Shown piece by piece: positions 24,779 to 34,861 of a stretch of 64,000 nucleotides of DNA. Both the position numbers and the translations under genes were made by a program. Source of the DNA: Siphonodentalium dalli (lineage: Eukaryota > Mollusca > Scaphopoda > Gadilida > Siphonodentaliidae); contig CP136069.1 of assembly GCA_032622095.1 (NCBI GenBank), positions 48,654,760-48,718,759 on the forward strand, written 5' to 3'. The notes under the pieces were generated by a model, which worked only from the letters and a program-made list of their open reading frames with translations, had not been told where the DNA came from and did no database searches. Every line of letters begins with the position of its first letter. The first letter of the stretch is position 1.

Positions 24779-25388
24779 GATGACAGGCACAATGTCGTTG
24801 GAGAAGAACATCTTCTGTTTGAAACAGATATACAATGTAAACATAACACATTAATTCCCCAGTCAAACCAGTGACGAAGTCGTGATACCTAAAATTAGTG
24901 ATGTTTCCGGTAGCCCACCGCCCATATTTCAGACGTCCGCGCCTACTGATTTTATTGACACCTACAAACATTTAAAAATGTACTAATAACTAGTACTGGA
25001 TCTCATTTATCTGTTAACATAAGTGCAAAATCATTTCAAATTTAGCAAATGTCTTACTCTTACATCTCTATTTACCCCAATTTACATTTTTTCTATTATT
25101 TTTTCTAGATCTTGGAATAGCTCGGCATTTTGAAGACTATTTCATTTGTTGATTAAGCCTGGTTGCATCTACTTGTGCATCGATGCTATATGATAACTTC
25201 TGACCAATTATCAAGCAAAATCGGTATCTCTATCTCTACAATAGTGTATAGGAAATTGATATTCTCTTGTAAAATGAGATCTACCAAGCCAACTATAAAT
25301 AGACTTATTGAATTTTTTTTAAATATTATAAACAAATTGAAATTTCAAACACATATTCCTTGAACGATAGCAGTAAAACATATTAGCA

Positions 25389-25394
25389 ATTAAA
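25389..25394 (+). terminator. candidate polyadenylation signal ATTAAA
   Basis: ATTAAA lies about 610 bp after the stop codon. A canonical AATAAA is present only further on (about 25805). Either could serve. There is no direct evidence for use of either. Confidence 0.2.
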
Positions 25395-25399
25395 AACGA

Positions 25400-27910
25400 G
25401 TCAACATTCACCTTTGAATTTAGATGCTCAGAATATAACATTAATTACTTTAAAAAGGGTTTCCTTTCCCACGAGAGTTAACAAATAAGTGATTATGAAT
25501 ATTCCCTATTCGTAAATATACTGCTTATCTCAAAATTAATCATTATAGACTTCACTGTTCTGTTGTATACCCAGATGACACTTAGTCATATATATGCGTG
25601 TGTTTATATGTATCTGAAAATATATTGAAAATGCTATATACTATTGAATAATGATGAAATATTAAAACAAACACAAATTATCATACAAAATTATGTGCAT
25701 ACAATCATCCACCATTCTATCAAACATTCAGATAATCATATCGGTAAAATGTTCCCAACGTGAGCTTATTACAGGACACAAAGAAAGAAACACATGGAGT
25801 ACAAAATAAATAGCATCCATGTATCTTTCCAATACATACAATACTGTGTCACTTGTATTCAGTTTGAAGTTATTGACGTATATTCAGAATGAGTATAGCT
25901 CATAATGATTTAGATGTTTCAAACATAACAAAAAAATCCACTCACCCGCCCTTAATTTGTCGACCTTCATTGTTGGAAACAATCACGGTTTAGGCCGGCC
26001 CACTTGCCAGTTGTCTCTCCTGATAGTTTCGCGGGGAAGATGATTACATAACTGTTCTCATCAAATTCAATATGTCACAATGTATTTGTTGGAAACACAT
26101 TCCTAGATTAACCTTTACTATACTGAATACTCACTGATGAGTATACGGACTTGTTCAGATAGTAAGTAAGAAACGATCATATGTCATATGCTGAATTTAT
26201 TTTCAGAACAATTGCCTCCAGTTACTAAGAAATCCATCTGTACTTGAATAATGTTTTCGTCGGCATCTAGTGAGTATCGTCTGCTGTTGTTACCTGATCA
26301 CCTCTCCAAATGAATGTGTGTTTGGAAGTCAGGATACTATAAGCAACGAAAGAGCGCGACGAGGTCTGTGGGGTATGTGGGGGCAGAAGATCTAGTAAAC
26401 TGTTGAGGACATAGCTACTATATATGGTTCTGTTGCAGAGTTTTATTTGTATAGTAGTTATGTATTGGCGTGTTTAGTTCTCTTTGATTTTCGTGCCACG
26501 TATTTAAGTTTTTGTGTCTTATTTTACAACTGAATGATAGCCTCCCGTGAACATTTTGCTTTTCACATGTTTTATATGCAGATCATTCTAAAACAATTTA
26601 TTTTTATGACAATTGTTCTTCTTTATATTAACAAATCAGGCACATGGATTTACCTATTATAGTTATATTTACATATAGTAGTTGATTTTGACAGTTCGAC
26701 TATTCCCATGTGTTTGTGGAATATATGTGATCGCACAACCCAGTTCCCATCGACGATGCGCTCTTAACGATACTGAAGTAAATTAACAGTATCAAAACCA
26801 ATTTCGTTTTGCACAGTTTTTAAGAAGCGACAAGTATACTTTTAACAGGTTGTTATTAATAACAATACAGGTTTGCCTTAATGACTACCCTTTATTGACC
26901 AATGAAGCAACGGGTAGTCGAAAACATGTTTCAGCTTATTCTTATAGGTGAAGCCACGTTTTTGGTACAACCAAAGCGCCAACCATGAGATCCTGGTCTT
27001 CGAGCCCATATCAAGACCTGAAAAACACACCAAGCATAGCTATTATCAAAAACATATACTACCAAAACTGAAGCAGATATATTGGGTAGGAGGGTGGGTG
27101 CGCAAAGAACTTGTCGACCGACTCGGACATGCATTATCTCAGTTAGTTGACAGTTGGTGAACCGTGAGGAAAAGAAGCTGCCAAATTGTCTATGTATAGT
27201 TATCCATGGTTTACTTAATATATTCCAAAGCAACCTATGCTGTGGTGTCTGTTTTATGGATAAATAGTAGCTCCCATGCACATAAACATATTTGACCAAC
27301 TGAATGCGAATTGTCGTTCCTATCATGTGCGATCACGCTTGTTCATTCACATGTATACATACATATTATTTTGCACAAAACATACATGGTACCGATTTGG
27401 TAAGATACTGTTTTTTAATAGTTGTTTTGTGAAAATTGTGTATGTGAAATTGGGTTAATATGGATCTTCTATCGATTTCACAAAACCGTGGTATCCATAT
27501 TCAACTATAATATATTATATAACTATACATGGCGGTAAATTCAGGATGTGTCTAATCTGGTTACCGATCTGGTTACCGACAGAGTAGTTACGAACAAAAT
27601 TAGACAAACATATGAAAAATCAAGAACAATAAGATAAGTGTACTGAAGTTCAAACAGTAAACATTTCAGCATAAATGGGACGACTAACACACGGTGTTAA
27701 CATATTATATAACCACACACCCTCTACATTCACACAATTAGCGACGTTCGGACTCAGTACATTTCGCCATATGGTTTACATAAACGTTTCTGATGTTCAT
27801 AAACCAATAACTGAAGTCGACACTTCAGTTACCGGTTGAACAACGGAAACGCCTATATACGTCGCTTGAAGCCGATCGTGTGCACGCGCTGGCTGCGCGT
27901 TGTTATTGGG
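25400..27910. other. unassigned stretch 3' of the gene
   Basis: AT-rich sequence without recognisable exon, transposon end or long repeat. Small open frames near 26931-27326 carry no motif. Confidence 0.4.
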
Positions 27911-27915
27911 AGACT

Positions 27916-28500
27916 GTTGGAATTGAACAATATAGTAAATTAATGACTGTCAATAATTAATGTTACCTACAATTGTGTTGGTAGTTTTTAAAAGTTGTTG
28001 AAATGATTGATGTTCTATTAAAATGTACTGGTATATGATTATAAGGAATGACTTGAAGATCGATTGTCGTCATTGGTTTTGACCGAAAGGGTAATTAAAC
28101 AAAGTTCGTGTAAATCCCTCGAGATACACACACTTTGCGTCATTACTCTACCGGTCAACATCCAATGACCCCAATCGATCTGCAAGTCATTTCTCAAATG
28201 TAAGTCAATTGATGCCCTGTTGGAATTGAACAATTAATGATTGTCATTAATTAATGTTACCTATATTGTTGTTGTAGTTTTTAAACGTTGTTGAAATGAT
28301 ATATATTCTATTAAAATGTTCTGGTATATGATTATAAGGAATGACTTGAAGATCGATTGTCGTCATTGGTTTTGTCCGACTTAGTAATCAAAAGAGTTCG
28401 TATAAATCCCTCGGGATTCACACACAATTACTCTACAGGTCAACATCCAATGACCCCAATCTGCAAGTCAATTATAAAATGTAAGTCAATTGATGCGCTG
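27916..28500 (+). repeat. 303-bp tandem duplication with internal hairpins
   Basis: GTTGGAATTGAACAA occurs at 27916 and 28219, giving a 303-bp period. Both copies keep ATTATAAGGAATGACTTGAA, GATCGATTGTCGTCATTGG and CCAATGACCCCAATC. Each copy contains an inverted pair, AATGACTTGAAGATCGATTG with CAATCGATCTGCAAGTCATT in copy 1. Copy 2 lost part of the right stem. No coding potential. Confidence 0.85.
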
Positions 28501-28509
28501 AATGAATAG

Positions 28510-29530
28510 ACATTAGGGAAGATTAGCGAAAAAGCATTGTTTCTTTTTGATATGTTGGGTAGGTTTCTATTGTAAAACGGCAAACTTTAAACTTCGGTTG
28601 CTATAGAAATATTCTTGGCGCGAAAGCACAAGGAGGGAACATTCGACATGGTACACCGATATGTTGAACGAAATGGCGACTTCTCGGAAATCAATACGTG
28701 TCAACAAAACCATTAACTGTGTGCACAATTGTATCATGGGACATTCACGTGCTTGAATATGTGGTTTTGTGTGGACAAATTAATATATGTCTCATCCATC
28801 TTATTAAAATACAATATTATGCCGGCTGTATAAGCCTGTATACATTGTATTATCGTGATTACTACAAGTTGGAAGTTACCATATGGACTCTGCATGATAT
28901 ATACCAGTTTCAACATAACTGGAACGTTTGTCGATAACGCCAATCAGCTACATTACGACGGTAGTTATTAGCAATCCACGATTTATGTTTGCCATTTCAC
29001 AATGAAAGCCTCTCTACTTCGGAGTATGCCAAAATACTTGTCGCTCATAGACTTGTCCTCCTCTCGGACTACTATTTCGGCATACACAGTAAACAAATAA
29101 TGTGTAGGAATTCTGTTTATTACAATCCTTATCTGAGTAGACATAGCAAATCATAAAGAACCACACAATAACATCGAATTGAGGGATTTTGATTAGATAT
29201 ATTTGGTTGGCCATGAGTCATTCATGCATGTGGACCGATATTTTCGATATTTCCATCAATGGTGAAGTCACGGCCTAGATATTGATGTTTACTATACACA
29301 CGTTTGGTAATGTGCAAAACTCATCAAACATGAGTAATTTTCTGTTAACTGGTTGATATTTTCCCGAACCACCACCCTAGTTCATGTTATTTGACTCAAA
29401 TGGGGTACTGTCTTTCCACAACTTGAAACAGCTTCCCGTTGCTGCGAATATGTGGTCCATATATGACAAACAACTGCGTTTCAAAATAGACACTTTTTAC
29501 AGGCTAATTTAAGGATTATACACTGTAGCA
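28510..29530. other. unassigned stretch
   Basis: No gene or transposon terminus recognised. Open frames on both strands are under 80 codons and overlap one another. Confidence 0.35.
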
Positions 29531-29532
29531 TA

Positions 29533-29598
29533 AGAATAGTTATTTAACAGAATATATCGAGTCGAAGACGAGATTTATTCTGGTGGAAAAAACTATTC
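29533..29598. repeat. palindromic repeat, TTTACCAGAAT family, copy 2
   Basis: GAATAGTTATTTAACAGAAT pairs with ATTCTGGTGGAAAAAACTATTC with several mismatches. It is a decayed relative of 24416-24468 and 62492-62554. Its right flank (GGTCTGACC, TAGAACACAATTC) runs up to the point where the LINE coding sequence stops. Confidence 0.6.
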
Positions 29599-30772
29599 GC
29601 ATGGTCTGACCTACTTAGAACACAATTCAAGGCACACAATGGGATTAGCTGAAAATCGCCGCCAATCGTGTATCGACAAGACACGCAACCCGAAGGGCTG
29701 GCCGACATTAAACACGCCTTGGACATTGTGTGGATTATTAGTTAGTATTATATCCAATAAATTGTCTTCTCTGGTTGGTTCCTCGTGCATCTGTGTCATT
29801 CCATTTCTGATGCAAACATCCAATAGCGCCTGTTGGATTTCTTTACCAGGTGCTCCTTCTCTTATTGTCAGTTTCTCCCAATTGATGTCCGGGCAGTTGA
29901 AGTCGCCTCCTATTATGTATGTATTAGTTTTATCGGCTGTGTACTTCTTCATCGATTCTTTTAGCTGTTTGACTGTTTCCATGTTTCTTTTTGGCATATA
30001 GAAACTGGCGACGTACAGATCTCTACCTTTTTGGATGGTTATTTTTGCCCATTCAATCTCGCAATCGGTGACATATTCTGGTTTCTCCACTGCTATGATA
30101 TCTTCGTGGTATGCAATGAAGACTCCGCCCCCTACTCCAGTTCTGTCATTTCGAAAGGCACAGTACTGGGAAAACTTCAGCTGATTTTATTGCCTGTGGT
30201 GTTGGTGGGTTTCCCGGGGTTATGCCTTTTAGCCAAGATTCCGTGCCTAGAATAATGTCAGGCTTTATATATTGCACTGCAACTGCGAGTTCGGCTTTGT
30301 TGCTTGGTAGGCTCCTACAGTTTACAGTCAATATTCTGAGGTTTTCTTTTGGTGCTGTGTGGTATACCTTGCTCTGTGAACTTAGTCTGGATGAGCTTTT
30401 TCTGGTGTTATTTTGCTCACTGTGTGGTAGTGGACTACTAGTTTCTGTAGGGTTGAAAGTAGAGCATAGGCTGTCAATTGTAGAGTCTAACATACTGAGA
30501 GGTTGGTAGTAGTTGGATGTGTGTATCTCATAGTTGTGGAAAGTGAAGCTACTGATGTTTATGCTGTCGCACTTGAAGCACTTCCAAGGTAGGCTGGGTC
30601 TTTCCTCGTGTGCTTTGTATTCCACCGTGTCCATCTCGATGCATGTTTTATGATGCCAATTTTGACAGTCGTCACAGCAGACCCCTTTTTCTGCCCATGA
30701 CACTTCATCTTCACACACCGCACATGGGTATATTGATTTTTTCATCCTAGCAGATGTTTTTGCTTTCTTCTT

Positions 30773-30799
30773 CGGTCCAGGATTTTCTACAATGTCTCC
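30773..30799 (-). other. 2A-like motif in LINE ORF2
   Basis: Encodes GDIVENPGP preceded by a leucine-rich EILLLKA. The canonical 2A core is D[V/I]ExNPGP; here Val stands where Glu is expected. 2A peptides make the ribosome skip the Gly-Pro bond and release the upstream peptide. They are documented at the N-terminus of ORF2 in several APE-type LINEs. The Val makes activity doubtful. Confidence 0.7.
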
Positions 30800-30856
30800 T
30801 GCTTTTAGGAGTAGTATTTCCAGGTAGTGATTTGTGACACAAATACATGTCTCCGT

Positions 30857-31204
30857 GGGTCTAGCGTGGTACAGCCCACACCACCCAAACACTTCGAACT
30901 GTGGATGGCTACTCCCTCGTTGTTTTAACTTATGCTGCGGACTTTTCCTGGGTTTAGCATGGAACAGCCCATACCACCCCATGTCTCTTAGCTTTCCGGG
31001 TTTAGCATGGTTCAGCCCATGCCACCCCTTGTCTTTTAACCTCTTCCTCATTACTGGTGACAATGCTCCAAATATAGGTATAGCGTGGTACAGCCCATGC
31101 CACCCCTGTCTATCCAATCGACATCTGAATGTCCTCACTTGGTCCATCCCATCCATGTAATTCTTGTGTGTATTGGGTTTAGCGTGGTACAGCCCACACC
31201 ACCC
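30857..31204 (-). repeat. five conserved 30-bp coding repeats (GWxGLxHAxP)
   Basis: Copies lie at 31175-31204, 31076-31105, 30998-31027, 30950-30979 and 30857-30886 (minus strand). The DNA consensus begins GGGTGGNATGGGCTG and continues TACCACGCTAAACCC. The decapeptides are GWCGLYHAKP, GWHGLYHAIP, GWHGLNHAKP, GWYGLFHAKP and GWCGLYHARP. Spacers of 6-23 codons are unrelated in sequence. Third positions are nearly as conserved as the others, and each copy can pair TGG with CCA across a GGGCTG loop, so the constraint may be on RNA as well as protein. Confidence 0.85.
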
Positions 31205-31224
31205 CACAGTCCTCTTCGTGATAT

Positions 31225-32007
31225 TTACCAACAGTCTTTAAGGGTCTGGTTTCTGATCTTTCTCAGCCAGACTCTTCCAAGTTGTTCTCCTGGGTGGATG
31301 CAGTCAGCATACAGGTGGTAATTGTACTTCTTGTACAGGGTTGGTGTTCTGTGTCTACCTCTTTTTTGACATTTGCTGGTTACGAGGTCGGAACTGAATT
31401 CTGGTGAGTTTCTGTTGTATCGATGGTTCAGTTCTTTCACTTCTCTGTTTAGTTGTCGTATCTGGTCAGTGAGTTGTTGTTGTTGGTTGTCCAAGTATGG
31501 TTTACTGGGTACTAGTTCATATTTTCGAGGATTATTTCGGTGTTTCTTCTGGTGTTTCAGGTATGTGATGTTGTTCCAGTCCTCAATGTAGTACGCTGGT
31601 GTTTCCAATATCGTTACTCTGCAATCTTGGTATCTTCTTATTCCATGTATTATCATTTTGTAACCTTTTATGATGTCGTCCACTGTGTGTTTGCCTCTGA
31701 GCTGCGAGTAACCGTTCTCGTCGAGTTTTGTGAGGTCACAGGTACCTAGTCAGATGTAGAAGTGAATGCGACCATAAAGATTTTTCAGTCTGTTGATGTT
31801 TTTAGTGATGAAGATGGTTCTGTCACCCAGTCGTGCGCCTCCTTTGGGCCAGTAGAGTATTGCATCTTCAATTTTGTCATGTTTGTCTATGTTGTCAGAT
31901 ATTTTTCCTTTGCTATCAGATATGATTATCGGTTGGTATATAGGTTTACTTCTTGAATGGGTTTCTTTCTCTTTCTTCAAGAATTTCGTCAGTCTTGCCA
32001 GTGACAT
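31225..32007 (-). pseudogene. LINE ORF1, SGNH-hydrolase (esterase) protein
   Basis: Starts at ATG 32007 with about 260 codons, interrupted once by TGA at 31750-31752. The frame and homology continue across it, so this is a point-mutated Trp-like position. SGNH blocks are all visible: IIISDSKG with nucleophile Ser at residue 32, a glycine block GGARLGD, GTCDLT just after the stop, and YADCIHPGEQL with the Asp (about 235) and His (about 238) of the catalytic triad. Between these is a basic, glutamine-rich, probably coiled-coil stretch (residues 170-200). In CR1-like LINEs such ORF1 proteins are thought to coat the RNA and to act on lipids. The ORF ends TAA at 31225 and overlaps the opening of ORF2 by about 13 nt. 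Confidence 0.8.
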
Positions 32008-32394
32008 AACGATGCATGGATCTAGACTAGCAGTCTGCAGAGTAGTTTTGGGCGGTGCGGTACTGGTGGTTATTCAGACATATATACAATAGAAGGGTTA
32101 ATACTTATTAAATTGTTCATAATGGTTGTATAACAGGCGAAATAATGATGAACTGTCAATTGTTGTTCCCACTAGGCAGAAACAATGTGGTGACGAAAAA
32201 GTTTATGAAAACAGTTCACGTTGGCGCGAGCATAAAGTTGCCATTTCTTCGCTTTCAAGGAATGCCAGGTTTAATAAAACGGCACAGATTGACAAACAAG
32301 TCACATATATTGACAAACAATTCCATCAATAGAGTTATTTTGATACAGTATATTTGGTGAAAATAGCGAGATTTCTCGAAGAGAGTTTTCCAAA

Positions 32395-32416
32395 GCCGCC
32401 ATCTTGCGCATGCGCA
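32395..32416. promoter_or_regulatory. YY1-type and NRF1-type site pair
   Basis: GCCGCCATCTTG (32395-32406) is the YY1 consensus AAGATGGCGGC on the minus strand. TGCGCATGCGCA (32405-32416) is a perfect NRF1-type palindrome. They lie about 390 bp upstream of the LINE ORF1 ATG, with the YY1 site in sense orientation for that LINE, as near the 5' end of mammalian L1. They could instead belong to a host promoter firing rightward. Confidence 0.5.
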
Positions 32417-33041
32417 GTCCTAGGCCGTCTCAGAAGAATTTTGTTTGTGTTTTGGTTCTGTTTGGATATTTCCTGCTATTTCCAAAGAAATTTATTTCCA
32501 TGCATCATTTTTCCGGCGCTGGAGAATGGTGCCGGTTTCTTTGTTCTTTAATATTTTGATTCTTCTCTCCACAATGCCCAAAAAAGTGTTACGCTCGTCG
32601 GCAGTGGGGGGGGGGGGTCTGAAAAACAATTGCACATATAGGGCCCAAAAAGTTTGTTTCAGACCCCGTTCATCAATAACTTTGTTAACTGCCTTTCAAT
32701 CCCATTCCACTATCATTTTTTTTGTTAAAAGTGTGTAAAATTAAGACTCAAGCAATAACATCCTTAATCGGTAAAGCACAGGTCAGAAAAACGAAAAATA
32801 AACTGTATTTCCAGGTGTTTCCTGGTGTTTCCAGTATCTAACAACAATAATAAAGCATTTTATCACATAATTTGCCCATAAAAGCAGTTTCATAATTATC
32901 GATAAGAGACACGTTTAATATCAGCGCGTGCGATGACGTCACATCGTTCTTCAAATGACTTGCGATCGCTGCGGTTTTTATCGTTGTTTTCGATGGATAT
33001 TTCGCATTGCTTCGCGTTTATTTGATCATGTGATAAAAAGT

Positions 33042-33182
33042 ATCTCACACTCGTCCTATTTTATGCGTAATTTATCAACCTCGTCCACTAAATTCTATTT
33101 GAGCCTCGGTAAACCTCGGCTCAAATCGAATTTAGTGAACTCGGTTGATAAATTCCGTATAAAATAGAAACTCATGTGAGAT
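33042..33182. repeat. hairpin element with about 60-bp stem
   Basis: ATCTCACACTCGTCCTATTT at the left pairs with AAATAG and ACTCATGTGAGAT at the right. The inner arms CACTAAATTCTATTTGAGCC and GGCTCAAATCGAATTTAGTG flank the short loop TCGGTAAACCTC. Upstream (32932-32947) is a perfect GATGACGTCACATC palindrome. Confidence 0.75.
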
Positions 33183-33710
33183 CCTCTATGTGTAGGTACA
33201 TTGTATGTCACAAATTGCCCTAGACCGCATTATAGCCTTAATATATCGAGCGTGTTTAGTCTGACAGAGAACACTGGCCAGTGTAAATGGTGGTAAACAG
33301 GTCAGGGGTTCTACAATTATTTGTGCATGATCAAAGAACTCTTTAGTCTTATCCACCGGGGTGGGTGAGGAGGGGAATTGTTTTGGTTAGGTATACACAT
33401 AGATATATGGTTATTATACCCCCGATATTAGTCGGCGGCAGGGTTCGCGCTGACCCAAAATGTCCAGGTGCCAACAATGTTGCCATTTGCATTATTTTTA
33501 GAGCCACTTTATACTTTCTGTTGCCACTTTCTTTCCGACCAATATTTTTTGGAGCCACTTTTGGAAAAAAACACAAACAAGCAAATTACCTATTATATGT
33601 ATATATTTATTTTATCAATTATGTGCAACAATTAACAAGAAATACAAAGTAATCATAACAACACTACAACACTAATAGTAATATATAATTGTTGAAAATT
33701 CTTCGTGATT

Positions 33711-33956
33711 TCATTTCTGAAATGCCTTGCCAAAGTCAAATTCTGACATTAAAGGTCCTTCAATGGCAATTTTCATAAGAACATTTATGTGAGGCACTGA
33801 CAGTCTATTTCTCAATCTCGTCTTAATCATGTTCTGATACGATAACGCCCTCTCACACTCAATTTCCGGCAATGTCGTACTTGTGACGTATCGAATACAA
33901 TTGGTGTGAAAATGACAGAAATGAATGATAGAGTTACTCCCCGTTGTACATAGCGT
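33711..33956 (-). pseudogene. hAT transposase C-terminus, dimerisation region
   Basis: Minus-strand reading that ends with TGA at 33711-33713. Visible blocks are TTLPEIECERALSYQNMIKT, then RLRNRLSVPHINVLMKIAIE, then FDFGKAFQK. The 'ECERAFS' and 'RL.VEHLN.LM.I.IEGP' pattern is the signature of the hAT C-terminal dimerisation domain in ZNF862/KIAA1586-type transposases. It is in a different frame from the N-terminal piece and separated from it only by a 40-nt junction, which marks the internal deletion point. Confidence 0.8.
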
Positions 33957-33997
33957 GATATTTAAATATAATTATAAACATGGTATAAATACCTTTG

Positions 33998-34383
33998 GTT
34001 AGCTCATGTTTCAGAATAAGATCTTTCTTCGTGATACTACAACCAGTTACGAACATGTTGTTAACATTCACAGCACGGCATGTAGAACAGAACATAACAT
34101 TTTTGTCTCCATCGAATGATAGCCATTCGCGAGATATTTTCCACTCATTTCGGAATTTTCGTTTTGGCGAACTTGCAACTTTTTGTTGGGTTCTCGTGAC
34201 ATTGGACACTAGTATGTTGCTCGGTTTAGGTGGTGTAGCACACGTTGATGTTAAATCAACCACTGTGTTTGGACTATCGGTATTATCTGAATGTCCGAAG
34301 AAATCAGTAACTTTCTTCATTTTAGGAGGATTTTGCGTGTCTGATGCATTGTTGCTAAAATCTAACTTGCGCTTACGATTCAT
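33998..34383 (-). pseudogene. hAT transposase N-terminus, TTF-type zinc finger
   Basis: ATG at 34383. It starts MNRKRKLDFSNN, a basic tail likely to be a nuclear signal, then a PIP-box-like KKVTDFFGHS. After a low-complexity stretch comes the TTF/BED-like zinc-finger segment: SREWLSFDG, MFCSTCR, FVTGCSITKKDLILKHELTK. In family members this is followed by a His that completes the finger and then a long catalytic domain. Here homology ends at about 33998 and the frame runs on into noncoding codons until 33934. A GT donor at that point (AAAG-GTATTT) could be real or chance. Confidence 0.75.
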
Positions 34384-34861
34384 ATTTGTTGTATGTCACA
34401 GTTTGTGAAAACTCAGTTACGAATGACATAGTTATGGTAATTTATCTAACACCTACTATCAAAACACAGCTTCCTAACGATGTAGACTCAAGGAAGGCCT
34501 TTGTTTGGCTAATGTTTGTCAAATTAGAGTCAATAGCCGTTATTATCGAGTAGAAATTCGAAACCCTTTCACCACAGCGATAAAATAAGTCGATCTGACA
34601 TAAGCCGCGAATCTATTATAAGCTTTTAATTAGGACCCAATTAGCTATGTCGCGACCGGATATCAATGTGTGTTTTGTTTCCGAACGATTGACTGTAAGC
34701 TTTATATTTTGTTTATTATATGCCCGATGGGTACAAATTGCCAAATGCCAAAAAGCTAGGTGCCACTTTTTGTAGCCAATCGGGATTTTTTTGGAGCCAT
34801 TTCACTTTTTTTATAGCAATTTGCTAATTTGGCAATAGGCAGCGCGAACCCTGGTCGGCGG

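Larger units (their letters stand above)
29705..31237 (-). pseudogene. LINE ORF2 5' part: repeat leader, 2A-like, PHD, endonuclease
   Basis: The frame opens at 31237, overlapping the end of ORF1, with no ATG before codon 26 counted from TTG 31231. That suggests reinitiation or frameshifting, or a lost start. Residues 10-125 carry five GWxGLxHAxP decapeptides. Residues 145-153 are GDIVENPGP. Residues about 168-225 form a PHD finger (CAVC, CCDDC, WHHKTC, WKCFKC). The endonuclease begins at ILTVNCRSL and LGTESWL. Near 30168 one frameshift moves the reading to GVGGGVFIAYHEDI, SFYMP, IIGGDFNCPDINW and DIILTNN, all hallmark endonuclease blocks. Homology stops before the region where the SDH motif and reverse transcriptase should follow. 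Confidence 0.8.
29705..32420 (-). mobile_element. CR1/L2-like LINE, 3'-truncated, with SGNH ORF1 and 2A/PHD ORF2
   Basis: Read on the minus strand, the order is possible 5' end (near 32420), ORF1 with SGNH-esterase domain, ORF2 with decapeptide repeats, 2A-like motif, PHD finger and apurinic-type endonuclease. Esterase and PHD domains are known features of CR1-like LINEs. The reverse transcriptase is absent: homology ends near 29705 where sequence of the TTTACCAGAAT palindromic repeat begins. Loss of the 3' half is unusual, because target-primed reverse transcription normally truncates the 5' end. One in-frame stop and one frameshift show it is dead. Confidence 0.8.
33439..34853 (-). mobile_element. 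hAT transposon, internally deleted
   Basis: The left end CAGGGTTCGCGCTG and right end CAGCGCGAACCCTG are perfect 14-bp TIRs with the hAT-type CAGGG start. The 8-bp sequence GTCGGCGG directly flanks both ends (33431-33438, 34854-34861), an exact hAT-length duplication. Repeated GCCACTTT words within 130 bp of each end look like subterminal transposase-binding sites. On the minus strand the element encodes the N-terminal zinc finger and the C-terminal dimerisation region of a ZNF862/KIAA1586-like hAT transposase. The RNase-H catalytic core between them is missing. At 1415 bp it is a deletion derivative. It inserted into a repeat that resumes at GGTATATAG. Confidence 0.92.

Noticed and set aside
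31085-31321. Plus-strand frames opposite the LINE leader and endonuclease
   Set aside because: They are antisense to well supported LINE blocks.
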